From: Deltaproteobacteria bacterium
GTDB lineage: Bacteria; Desulfobacterota; DSM-4660; Desulfatiglandales; HGW-15
DNA length: 35,032 nucleotides
Assembly: GCA_016930795.1 (NCBI GenBank)
Contig: JAFGFY010000017.1
Location: 1-35,032, forward strand
Reading direction: 5' to 3'
The stretch's first letter is position 1; each line of letters starts with the position of its first letter. The notes beneath the pieces were generated by a model, which was given only the letters and a program-made list of their open reading frames with translations, was not told the DNA's origin and searched no databases. This document shows, piece after piece, positions 8,055 through 15,618 of this stretch. The translations under genes were made by a program, and so were the position numbers.

Positions 8055-8198
8055 CGAGACCTTTGAAAAATGTTCAATTTTGTTCAAGATCAAAGAAGGC
8101 GATAGTTTTAGCCACAGGAATACATTGAGTATTTCGAGGATTAAAACTTGAGCATGATGCAGAGATTGGAAAAAAGGGGACGTTTTTCAAAGGTCTCG
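8055..8198. repeat. 144-bp dispersed element with 16-bp perfect inverted ends
   Basis: CGAGACCTTTGAAAAA (8055-8070) and its exact reverse complement (8183-8198) bound an element whose core contains ACAGGAATACATTGAGTATT followed by TCGAGG. The core has a relative at 2993-3020, and the ends have a relative at 22779-22814. I associate elements with this GAGACCTTTG end with Desulfobacterota intergenic regions (recollection, not checked). The right end is 22 bases before the start of the next gene. Confidence 0.6.
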
Positions 8199-8220
8199 TA
8201 TCAATAGATTGGATCATAAG

Positions 8221-9834
8221 ATGCGATTATCATTTCCTGAAACTCTTCCAGATGAAGGACTTGCTGATGATAGTATCTCTATGTCCAGGCTGTTTACTCT
8301 TGTCCTCATTCTTGGTTTTGTCATACGGTTATTTGCCTGCCAGTATACTTGTATCGTGAATCCGGATGGGGCCCTCTATATCCACCAAGCCAGAGCCATA
8401 TACTATGGACAGTGGGACCTGTTATCTTCTTGTGTTCTTAATTTTGTATCCAGTTATCCCCTGTTTATTATAGGGGGCTATACCATCTTTCATAATTGGA
8501 TCATTTCCGCTAGGGTTGTATCACTGATCTTCGGCTCAATGACCCTCATCCCCGTTTATTTTCTTCTACGCCGTTTTCTTGATGGAAAAACATGTATCCT
8601 CAGTGTCCTTGTTTTCGCCGTCACTCCCTTATTTGTCGCCAGAAGTGCTGACGTCATTAGAGACCCCATCTACTGGTTTTTCGCGGCACTTGGGCTCTAC
8701 TTTTTTATCAGCTCTGATCAGGTAAAATATCGTCTCCCAACGCTTTTCGCTTCCCTGTCTTTTATCATGGCCGCGTGGGCAAGAATTGAAGCGATCTTGT
8801 ATATCATCATCTCTTGTGTGGTGGTCTTAGTAGTTCGGCAGGGTAAAAAGGCTCAAAGAATCGCCATCTTCATCTCGCCGGTTATCTTGCTCATGCTGCT
8901 ACTCTTTGCCGGCCTTTCAGTCTTCGATATCTCCACTCAAAGCGTTTTTCGATTGGAAGAGATCAGGGATAAACTTTCCGAACCGCTTGTTCAATACGAG
9001 AATCTCAGGGCCGGCTTGAAAGATTTGGTCAGTCAAACTCCGGATAGTAACCTTGCTCCTTTCCTTAAAAAGGCTCGGAACATGATTTGGCTCATTGCCC
9101 TCGGGACCGTGGCCAAACACGCGGTGGATGCCTATTTCTATCCTTTTTTCGTCCTATTCTTGATGGGATTGGCTGGAGCGCGAAGAAGGCTAAAGGAGGA
9201 TACGCGTGTCCTGTATCTTGCCTTAAATTCGGCTTTTGCCTTGTTCTTGCTGTATGCGCATCTCATGCAGACCTGGATGATATTCCATCGGTTCGCGGTC
9301 CTCTTTCTTTTACCTTCTTTTGTCTTTTTGGGATTTGGGATGAAGAGAATGGTTTATTTTCTTGAGAAACGTTTTAGTTTGAAAGCCCCTGTGACACTTT
9401 TTATTATCGCTATTTCTATTCTGATCTGTTCTCTTCCAAAAAACCTCCAATCAAATGAATCGGATAAACTGGTGTTTAAAGAAATAGGACAACTCATTGC
9501 AGACCTGGAAGGAAATGACCGTGAGATAGGTGTGGCAGCCGCATCATTGTGGACTATGAGTCATGTTTCCTTTTATGCGAACCTGAAATATGAAGGAGCT
9601 ATCTGCCCTCTTAAATACATCAACATCCAGCAACTCGCAAGGAATAGCGATGATGCGTTCCTGTCTGATCTGAAAAAGGCCGGAGTAGATTACTTTTTGT
9701 GGGAAGAGAAATCTTGGTCAAAAAATAGACTGGATTTCCTGAAGAGGCAGACACCTAACAGGGTTATTGAAATAGGCAGATGGAGTCATGCGGATACGGG
9801 GCGGCTCGTCCTTTTTAAGGTGATTACGGGATAG
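8221..9834 (+). CDS. ArnT/GT39-like integral membrane glycosyltransferase
   Basis: 537 residues, mostly hydrophobic, with about ten to twelve membrane segments and a soluble C-terminal part (about 440-537). The first periplasmic loop carries NPDGALYIHQARAIYYGQWD, matching the acidic loop motif of PMT/ArnT/GT39 enzymes, which use polyprenyl-phosphate sugars outside the cytoplasmic membrane. The ATG at 8221 is preferred to an in-frame TTG at 8209 because GGAT lies 6 bases before it. It probably decorates lipid A, core or another envelope glycan. Acceptor and sugar are unknown; dolichyl-phosphate-mannose-type transferases of unknown role are the main alternative. Confidence 0.75.
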   Translation: MRLSFPETLPDEGLADDSISMSRLFTLVLILGFVIRLFACQYTCIVNPDGALYIHQARAIYYGQWDLLSSCVLNFVSSYPLFIIGGYTIFHNWIISARVVSLIFGSMTLIPVYFLLRRFLDGKTCILSVLVFAVTPLFVARSADVIRDPIYWFFAALGLYFFISSDQVKYRLPTLFASLSFIMAAWARIEAILYIIISCVVVLVVRQGKKAQRIAIFISPVILLMLLLFAGLSVFDISTQSVFRLEEIRDKLSEPLVQYENLRAGLKDLVSQTPDSNLAPFLKKARNMIWLIALGTVAKHAVDAYFYPFFVLFLMGLAGARRRLKEDTRVLYLALNSAFALFLLYAHLMQTWMIFHRFAVLFLLPSFVFLGFGMKRMVYFLEKRFSLKAPVTLFIIAISILICSLPKNLQSNESDKLVFKEIGQLIADLEGNDREIGVAAASLWTMSHVSFYANLKYEGAICPLKYINIQQLARNSDDAFLSDLKKAGVDYFLWEEKSWSKNRLDFLKRQTPNRVIEIGRWSHADTGRLVLFKVITG

Positions 9835-9850
9835 CTGTTTTTTCGGCTCA

Positions 9851-9931
9851 ATCCGAGTTTCCCATTCGAACTTCTGGGATCTCATATATTCCCTGGAATC
9901 ATAAAATGGGGCGCATTTGGGAAACTCGGAT
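9851..9931. repeat. 81-bp inverted-repeat element
   Basis: ATCCGAGTTTCCCA (9851-9864) is the exact reverse complement of TGGGAAACTCGGAT (9918-9931). The 53-base interior has no T-run after the second arm, so a simple terminator is unlikely. It lies between two + strand glycosyltransferase genes and may be a small mobile-element remnant. Confidence 0.55.
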
Positions 9932-9979
9932 ATAGCCTTTTAACCCTATTCAGGTGATTGAAAGCAGGAGGATTGATGA

Positions 9980-10774
9980 TTGGCTGGGGATAAGCCCAAG
10001 ATAAGCGCTACTGTTGTCTGCTATAATGAAGAGGACAATATCGAGCGATGTTTGAAGAGTCTTTTATGGGCGGACGAAATCATTGTCGTAGATTCCTTTA
10101 GCACGGACAGGACCGTAGAGCTTTGCAAGAAATACACAAAAAGAGTATACCAGAAAGAGTGGCCGGGATTCATCCAGCAAAAGTCATACGCTGTTTCCCT
10201 CGCTCAGTATGAATGGGTGTTCTCTCTCGATTCTGATGAAGTGGTCACTGAAAAGCTACGTAATGAGATATTGACCAGGCTCTCTGCCGACAAGGATAAA
10301 ATATATGGCTATTATGTGAAGAGGCATTCTTTCTATTTAGGCCGATGGATCAATCACGGAGGGTGGTATCCTGATTACAAGCTGCGCCTTTTCAAAAAAA
10401 GTGAAGTCATTTGCGGTGGTGAAAATCCTCATGACAAATACTTTGTGAATGGGAAGACCGCTAGACTCAGTGGGGAAATAGAACACTACACTTACAGGAG
10501 CATTTCCGACCAATTATCCACTATCGACAAGTTCTCCGACATCTCGGCAGATGGGCTTTTCAAAAAAGGTTCCCGATTTGCCCTTGTCAAGATGTTTTTC
10601 AAGCCCCCTGTAAAATTCTTTGAGACCTATGTTTACAAACTCGGCTTCTTGGATGGATTAGCAGGCTTTATTATCTCCGTTTTGAGTTCCTATTATATCT
10701 TTGTGAAATATGCAAAGCTTTGGGAAAAAGGAAAATTTGGGAGTAACACTCAACCTGACGGTTCAAGCGATTAA
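9980..10774 (+). CDS. Family 2 glycosyltransferase, WaaE/KdtX-like
   Basis: 264 residues. The GT-A fold starts with ISATVVCYNEEDNIERCLKSL (8-28), then WADEIIVVDSFSTDRT, and the metal-binding DSD at 84-86 in FSLDSDEV. This pattern, with YPDYKLRLFKK in the middle, is typical of WaaE/KdtX-type LPS inner-core beta-1,4-glucosyltransferases. A hydrophobic stretch near residues 222-250 may anchor the protein to the membrane. TTG at 9980 is the start: an in-frame TGA precedes it and AGGAGG (9966-9971) is 8 bases upstream. It probably adds a sugar to the LPS core. Other GT2 roles in glycan assembly cannot be excluded. Confidence 0.83.
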   Translation: MAGDKPKISATVVCYNEEDNIERCLKSLLWADEIIVVDSFSTDRTVELCKKYTKRVYQKEWPGFIQQKSYAVSLAQYEWVFSLDSDEVVTEKLRNEILTRLSADKDKIYGYYVKRHSFYLGRWINHGGWYPDYKLRLFKKSEVICGGENPHDKYFVNGKTARLSGEIEHYTYRSISDQLSTIDKFSDISADGLFKKGSRFALVKMFFKPPVKFFETYVYKLGFLDGLAGFIISVLSSYYIFVKYAKLWEKGKFGSNTQPDGSSD

Positions 10775-10800
10775 GAGGCTCAAGCTATTCCTATAGTTTA

Positions 10801-11934
10801 TCATCGAGTGAGACCATTCTTTGCGAACTGATCATACAACTCAGCCACCTGATCTGCCCGGCTTTCCCAAGTTTGACGACGGGCAACCTCCCGGGCGCTT
10901 TTGCCCATTCTCTCACGACTCTCTTTTTTTAAAAGAAACGAAAGCTTTTCACTCATCTCAGAGACCGAGGGGTTATACGGCAACACAAAACCTTGATTAC
11001 CGGATTCAATGAGGTCTCTGGCGCCTACCGTTTCCGTGATAATGGACGGTAATCCGGCCATCATGGCTTCCAAAACCACCATGCCAAAGGAATCGTTCAT
11101 GGATGGCATGGCAAAGATATCAGAGGCCATATAATATTCCTCGACATTTTGGGTCACGCCAGCGAACACGACCTGATTGACGATCCCCAAATCACGGGCC
11201 AATTTCATGTAGCGCTTCTTCTTTCCTTTACCAACCACGAGCAGCTTCAAATTGGAATGGTTATTCCTTTTCAGGGACAAATCAGCAACAGCCTTCATGA
11301 CCAGTTCTAAACGCTTGACCTCGAAATTCATCCCTACGAATAGAACCACCAAATCGTCCGCGGACAAACCATGACGTCTGCGAACTTCATGTCGGCATCG
11401 TTCCGAATCCAAAACGGAAAAGCGTTCAGTAGAGATTCCCGGATGAATCACACAAATCTTTGATTCCGGAATATGATAGAATCTGAGTAATTCCTCCTTG
11501 AGTAAAGAGGAAACAGGCAGGATCAATTTCAGACGGGGGGCATACACGCCTCTTTTCTCCACCCGTGCCAAAGATTTATCAAAAAGATTCATCGACTTCC
11601 GCCTCACCTCTTTGATCCATGGCTCATGAAGACCGCCATGTATGGTAAAAAAGTCCATCTCAAAGATCCAGGCGTGACTGTGAACAAGATCGAAGTTCTC
11701 TGCTAAAATCTTTTTGCCGGCAAAATAGGCGAAGCTAATCGGCTTCATAAACCGAGGAAACAAGACTTTGGGAATCTTGTGAAAAGTGATAGAGTCATTT
11801 CCGCGACACCATTGATTGGCCAAAACATGGATTTCAAGGCCTTCACGCATGGCCAGTCTTTCCGTGAGTTGGAAAACAAAGTTCTCAGCACCTCCTAAGA
11901 GGCCGTATTTGGAGATCACCACCGCGATTTTCAT
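10801..11934 (-). CDS. Family 4 glycosyltransferase, WaaG-like
   Basis: 377 residues, GT-B fold. The N-terminal half has ISKYGLLGGAENFVFQL with the GGAE loop (14-17) and DLVHSHAWIFEMDFFTIHGG. The C-terminal half has FVGMNFEVKRLE (donor-phosphate basic residues around 207-208) and the DSFGMVVLEAMMAGLPSI segment. In the family's E-x7-E motif the first acidic residue here is D281, with E289 as the second. The overall pattern resembles WaaG (RfaG), the LPS core glucosyltransferase, but GT4 enzymes have many donors. It is read on the minus strand 173 bases after the WbsX-like gene, so the two may share a transcript. Confidence 0.85.
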   Translation of the reverse strand: MKIAVVISKYGLLGGAENFVFQLTERLAMREGLEIHVLANQWCRGNDSITFHKIPKVLFPRFMKPISFAYFAGKKILAENFDLVHSHAWIFEMDFFTIHGGLHEPWIKEVRRKSMNLFDKSLARVEKRGVYAPRLKLILPVSSLLKEELLRFYHIPESKICVIHPGISTERFSVLDSERCRHEVRRRHGLSADDLVVLFVGMNFEVKRLELVMKAVADLSLKRNNHSNLKLLVVGKGKKKRYMKLARDLGIVNQVVFAGVTQNVEEYYMASDIFAMPSMNDSFGMVVLEAMMAGLPSIITETVGARDLIESGNQGFVLPYNPSVSEMSEKLSFLLKKESRERMGKSAREVARRQTWESRADQVAELYDQFAKNGLTR

Positions 11935-12107
11935 ACTATCGATCCGTAAAACAGTGAAAGCTTCAAGGTGAAAGCTTTACAATAAGCCTAAACAAGATTG
12001 GCCCGCTTTATAGCATGAATGGTCTCTTGTGAGTAGTTTTTTTTGTCAAAGATGAATCGAGCATTCGGTGATTTCTTCAGATATACTGGGATAGTATAGC
12101 ATTCAGC

Positions 12108-13400
12108 CTATCGCGGTTGAACGAATTTAGCACGCAAAGTTCTTATCGCTCTCACCATCGGCAGTATTGCGCTCCTTAACCAGGGTCTTTTATTTATCGA
12201 AAACTTCAGATTCCCAAACCCAATACCCAGGTGGTAGGCAAACGTCTCCCGCAAATCCGACCAAAATACCCTGCGATGTATATCGGCGTTTAAAGGCAAA
12301 CCGCTATTCCTGAAAAATGTATGGCGCCCCACAGCTTTTTTTGCATTTAGGGTAGCTTCTAGAAAACCGTGTCCAAACCGATGATCCGGTTCAATATGGC
12401 ATCCTTCAGCCCATTCATTCCAGGCATTGATAAACACAAACTCACCAACACCATTCCGAAGAGATAGGTCTATTGTAGAAGAAAGCCAGTATTCGTAATT
12501 ATCAGGAGTGCCGTTTAAAACAATAAGTGCTCGATCTTTGGCCCTGGCAGTATTGTCCCACGATGGAAAAACCGTCTTAAAAACACGCGAACCTTGGTAA
12601 TTATGCGATAGATATTGCTTAGCTACATCTTCATACTGGACTACACTTCCCTTGAAAGAACGATGGAATCTTATTTCAAGATTTATATTGTACCAATGAA
12701 GGTTATGAGGTGGAAATTCAACACCACTGTCGAATCCGAACCTCTCATAGTCCCTATTTCCATGTGTAAATGCAGCGCATACATGAATATCACCCATCCC
12801 AATTGAACGGCAGTAATCACGCCAAACGCTTACAGACCTTTTTGCATTCTGAAAATGCTGCGGATGGTAAACGATTAGGAAGGGCTTGCCATCTAAATGT
12901 ATGTAGCGTTCATCTTTAAAAAAGGGAATCAGTGATTTGATAAAATTCAAATCATCATCGGGCAAATATTTCTGTGCTATTAGAATCTTGTGATCAGCAC
13001 CGTCCCAACGTCTTGTCCAGTTTTCATTTGCCCAACAAAGACAGAAAGGCATATCACTATCAGGATCAGCGAGCATGTCTTCCAATGGCTTATACAGCAA
13101 CCGGGTACCGCTGAACCAGTAGTAGTGATAACAAAATCCGTCTATACCATACTGTTTGGCCAGTTTTATTTGATCATGACGAGTTTCTCGCAGCCGTAAA
13201 TCGTAAAAGCCAAGATCACTGGGCAAATGTGGTTGGTAATGCCCCTTAAAAAGGGGAGTTGATCTTGTGACGTTTGTCCAATCAGTAAATCCTTTTCCCC
13301 ACCAAATATCATTCTCAGGCGTCGGATGGAATTGTGGTAGATAAAAGGCAATCAGTTTAGGTTCCCTTATATTGCTGGTATACTTTTCTTCGTCGGTCAT
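12108..13400 (-). CDS. WbsX-like / GH99-like domain protein of polysaccharide loci
   Basis: 430 residues. Conserved features of the WbsX family (Pfam glycosyltransferase WbsX, also described as GH99-like) are visible: LIAFYLPQFHPTPENDIWWGKGF (16-38), GIDGFCYHYYWFSG (85-98), CWANENWTRRWDG (122-134) and FINAWNEWAEGCHIEPD near residue 320. The family is frequent in O-antigen and capsule clusters. Its TIM-barrel fold and conserved acidic residues suggest a glycan-cleaving or transferring activity, but the exact reaction is not established to my knowledge. A strong promoter lies at 13510-13538 and the leader contains a tandem repeat. AGGT 7 bases upstream gives a modest ribosome-binding site. Confidence 0.85.
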   Translation of the reverse strand: MTDEEKYTSNIREPKLIAFYLPQFHPTPENDIWWGKGFTDWTNVTRSTPLFKGHYQPHLPSDLGFYDLRLRETRHDQIKLAKQYGIDGFCYHYYWFSGTRLLYKPLEDMLADPDSDMPFCLCWANENWTRRWDGADHKILIAQKYLPDDDLNFIKSLIPFFKDERYIHLDGKPFLIVYHPQHFQNAKRSVSVWRDYCRSIGMGDIHVCAAFTHGNRDYERFGFDSGVEFPPHNLHWYNINLEIRFHRSFKGSVVQYEDVAKQYLSHNYQGSRVFKTVFPSWDNTARAKDRALIVLNGTPDNYEYWLSSTIDLSLRNGVGEFVFINAWNEWAEGCHIEPDHRFGHGFLEATLNAKKAVGRHTFFRNSGLPLNADIHRRVFWSDLRETFAYHLGIGFGNLKFSINKRPWLRSAILPMVRAIRTLRAKFVQPR

Positions 13401-13450
13401 TTCATTTACCTACAAGATCAGTAGAATATACAATTATAATACATTAGGTG

Positions 13451-13508
13451 ATAAGAAGTCGCTTTTTGTGGGTCGGTGAGGTAATAAGAAGTCGCTTTTT
13501 GTGGGTCG
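13451..13508 (-). repeat. Two exact 25-base direct repeats, period 33
   Basis: ATAAGAAGTCGCTTTTTGTG followed by GGTCG occurs at 13451-13475 and 13484-13508. On the minus strand this lies just after the promoter at 13538-13510, so it would sit at the start of the transcript leader of the WbsX-like gene. The related leader at 34733-34756 carries one diverged copy of the unit. Confidence 0.7.
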
Positions 13509-13509
13509 A

Positions 13510-13538
13510 AGTGTAGGAAATTTGACCTTGTGTGTCAA
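13510..13538 (-). promoter_or_regulatory. Sigma-70-like promoter for the WbsX-like gene
   Basis: On the minus strand, TTGACA (13538-13533) is followed by a 17-base spacer and TACACT (13515-13510). Transcription would start near 13503 and give a leader of about 100 bases. The box and its flanks closely match the promoter at 34703-34732. Confidence 0.6.
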
Positions 13539-13746
13539 GCCAAATCCGCTCGTAGGATTTTGTGCGTAACTCACAGGCGTGAAATGGTGCACTGAGCCCT
13601 GCAAGAATGATTCTGTCCACTAACCAAAACCTCCATACCGTTTTGTATCCCATTTGAGGTCAAAAATCTCACCATGAAGACAGGAAATCACTTAATGCTT
13701 ACCTGGGTTTTTAATGCTTACTGATTTTATTATGAATATCGGATTA

Positions 13747-14089
13747 GGCTCCTCACAAGAATTTGTGGGCAAATAAGGTGAGATGAAATTGAACTGAAGA
13801 AAGATGGTGAATTCTTCTCGGAGTGACTGGCGGGAGGGCTCCGCTCAGACCCCACCCCTTCGGGTCGGGTCCCCGGTTTCACGACTTGTCTGTGGGGGAA
13901 GCCTCCCGCCCTAGGGCGGGAGCCGGGAGCCTCGGAACCGAAGAAATGATTTCACCACCTTTCTGGAATATCTGCTTTCAATCAGACACTAAAATAGCAG
14001 AGCAAACAGAATCGATAAAAACCTTTGAATTTTCGACTTATTTTAGTTTTCCATATTCTCTAGAAACCCACAAATTCTTGTGAGGAGCC
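13747..14089. repeat. 343-bp element with perfect 23-bp inverted ends
   Basis: Bases 13747-13769 (GGCTCCTCACAAG..., ending GTGGG) are the exact reverse complement of 14067-14089. The interior contains the palindromic element 13801-13962 and otherwise A+T-rich sequence without a gene. A perfect 23-base match over this distance is very unlikely by chance and suggests a miniature inverted-repeat element. No target-site duplication is obvious. Confidence 0.65.
13801..13962. repeat. 162-bp palindromic MITE-like element (copy B)
   Basis: Its outer ends (AAGATGGTGAATTCTTCTCG at the left, the reverse complement of TTTCACCACCTT-type sequence at the right) and the following GGAGTGACTGGCGGGAGG match the left end of copy A at 5189-5385 (AGAGTGACTGTCGGGAGG). 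The interior holds a perfect 20-base palindrome CTCCCGCCCTAGGGCGGGAG (13903-13922) and a hairpin around CACCCCTTCGGGTCGGG. Copy B lies between divergent genes, so it is not simply a shared terminator. Confidence 0.6.
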
Positions 14090-14101
14090 AAAAATCTAAA
14101 G

Positions 14102-14312
14102 ACATTTTATGGTGGACATAAGGATGGGGAGTCCGGACAATCTCCAAAATGTAAGGAAGTTTCTTATCGTAATTCGCTCGCCATTCGTCCCGTCTTCGAC
14201 CCTGCCCTCGGCTGTGAGCTCTGGCCGAACTGAGCTCAGACCGAAGGGAACTCATGGACGAGGGCTAAATCCAGCTCTCTGGGCGAGAGAATCTGCTCGC
14301 TGTGCATTTTCA
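14102..14312 (+). repeat. Two-hairpin dispersed element (copy 2, full length)
   Basis: Order of parts: ACATTTT...AAAATGT stem-loop (14102-14151), linker GTAAGGAAG...TAATTCGCTCGCC, a long variable second loop closed by GGGCGAG, then GCTCGCTGTGCATTTTCA (14295-14312). The same order of conserved blocks occurs at 24506-24660 on the minus strand, and the right half occurs at 1-86. The blocks at the hairpin bases are conserved while the loops differ, as in structured repeats. It ends 130 bases before lptF. Confidence 0.6.
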
Positions 14313-14442
14313 GGTTTTCCTATATACTTCGCCCCAAATTCCAGCAGCGTTTCTGTACAAAAGTGACGTTCAGTCATACTGAAGGGCCCATAAAACAGAG
14401 TGCTCATACATGTGGGCATGGCAACGATGGTCAAGTACACAA

Positions 14443-15618
14443 ATGAAAATTACACTTCATAAGTATATCTTCAATGAAATCTGGCCGGCCTTCATGACCG
14501 TCTTGATGGTCTTCATTTTTCTCATCATGTCCACGGAGATGCTGAAACTCTCAGAGTGGGTCATAAACTACGGGGTGCGTCTCACTCAGGTCTTGGTGTT
14601 CATCTTTTATCTTCTTCCTGACATTATCCTATTTGCACTCCCCGCTACGACCCTCATGGCCGTGTTTGTGGCGTTCCTCCGCCTATCCAGCAATAATGAA
14701 ATTCTGGCCATGAAGTCTTCAGGGATCTCTCTTTTTCAGATGCTTCCCACCGTCCTTCTGGTTTCGTTGATAAGCTTTCTGGTTGCGATGTTCTTGGGGA
14801 TCGTTGGATCCCCTTGGGGAAACAGGTCGCTTAAGGATTTGGGATTTCAGATCGCGCAGTCAGGAGACAATCTAGGCATTAAGAAACGGGTTTTCTCCCA
14901 ACCGGCTGACAATCTCACATTTTACGTCAATAGCTCTTCCAGCGCCGACAGTGTTCTGAGAGATGTGTTTGTAGTCGATAAAACAGACCCCACGGTCACT
15001 TCAACCATTGTGGCCAAGGAAGCCAGAATTCTGCGCGATCCCGAGGCAAGGATCATCACCATTATGTTCCTGGACGGCACGCTTTCCTATATTGACCAGG
15101 ATTCAAGGACCATGGGCGGGCATTTTGACCGCCGCAGACTGAGCATAGAAATGGACAAGATCATGGAGTCCGTCGCATCAAGTGAAAAAGATCCGGCAGA
15201 GATGTCAATGAGAGAACTGACAAATCTGATCAAGCGTGAGGTAAAAGGAGGGCGAGACTACAATAGGGCGTTAGTGAATCTTCTGGAAAAATTTTCTATA
15301 CCTTTGGCCGTCTTTTTAATGGGAATCATTGGTGTTCCCTTAGGAGCACAGCTTAAGTCAGGTGGCCGAACCGTCGGCATCGTTGTGGGGCTGACCGTCT
15401 TTTTGATTTACTATACGTTCCTGGCCGCCGTTAGGAATTTATGTAAAACAGGTTTTATAACCCCCTTCGTTGGCATATGGGCGCCTGACCTCTTTTTGCT
15501 CATCTCTTGCCTCTATCTCTGGAACAGAGCCACAAAAGAACGTCCCGTTAAGGTTCTGGAAAAAATAAAATTCAAGCGGGAAAGCAGGCGGCGCGAGTAT
15601 TACAGGATGGGAGAATAA
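14443..15618 (+). CDS. lptF: LPS export ABC permease LptF
   Basis: 391 residues from the chosen start. LptF pairs with LptG in the LptB2FG transporter that extracts LPS from the inner membrane and passes it to LptC/LptA. Three membrane segments lie in the first 120 residues (for example FMTVLMVFIFLIMSTEM), then a periplasmic beta-jellyroll domain (about 130-270), then three further segments from about 290. SSNNEILAMKSSGISLFQML matches the cytoplasmic coupling segment that contacts LptB. The ATG at 14443 (MKITLHKYIFNEIW) fits the family better than the in-frame ATG at 14410. lptG begins on the base after its stop codon. Confidence 0.9.
   Translation: MKITLHKYIFNEIWPAFMTVLMVFIFLIMSTEMLKLSEWVINYGVRLTQVLVFIFYLLPDIILFALPATTLMAVFVAFLRLSSNNEILAMKSSGISLFQMLPTVLLVSLISFLVAMFLGIVGSPWGNRSLKDLGFQIAQSGDNLGIKKRVFSQPADNLTFYVNSSSSADSVLRDVFVVDKTDPTVTSTIVAKEARILRDPEARIITIMFLDGTLSYIDQDSRTMGGHFDRRRLSIEMDKIMESVASSEKDPAEMSMRELTNLIKREVKGGRDYNRALVNLLEKFSIPLAVFLMGIIGVPLGAQLKSGGRTVGIVVGLTVFLIYYTFLAAVRNLCKTGFITPFVGIWAPDLFLLISCLYLWNRATKERPVKVLEKIKFKRESRRREYYRMGE

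Noticed and set aside
13451-13508. A possible short CRISPR array
   Set aside because: Only two repeat units with an 8-base spacing, no variable spacers and no cas genes.
13444-13653. A 69-residue minus-strand reading frame with a repeated THKKRLLIT ending
   Set aside because: It reads over the promoter and the direct repeats, lacks a ribosome-binding site and resembles no known protein.
13692-13721. Two copies of TTAATGCTTAC as possible replication iterons
   Set aside because: Only two copies, no DnaA boxes and no replication gene nearby.
14109-14366. An 85-residue frame upstream of lptF
   Set aside because: It spans the two-hairpin repeat and has a composition typical of such repeats rather than a gene.
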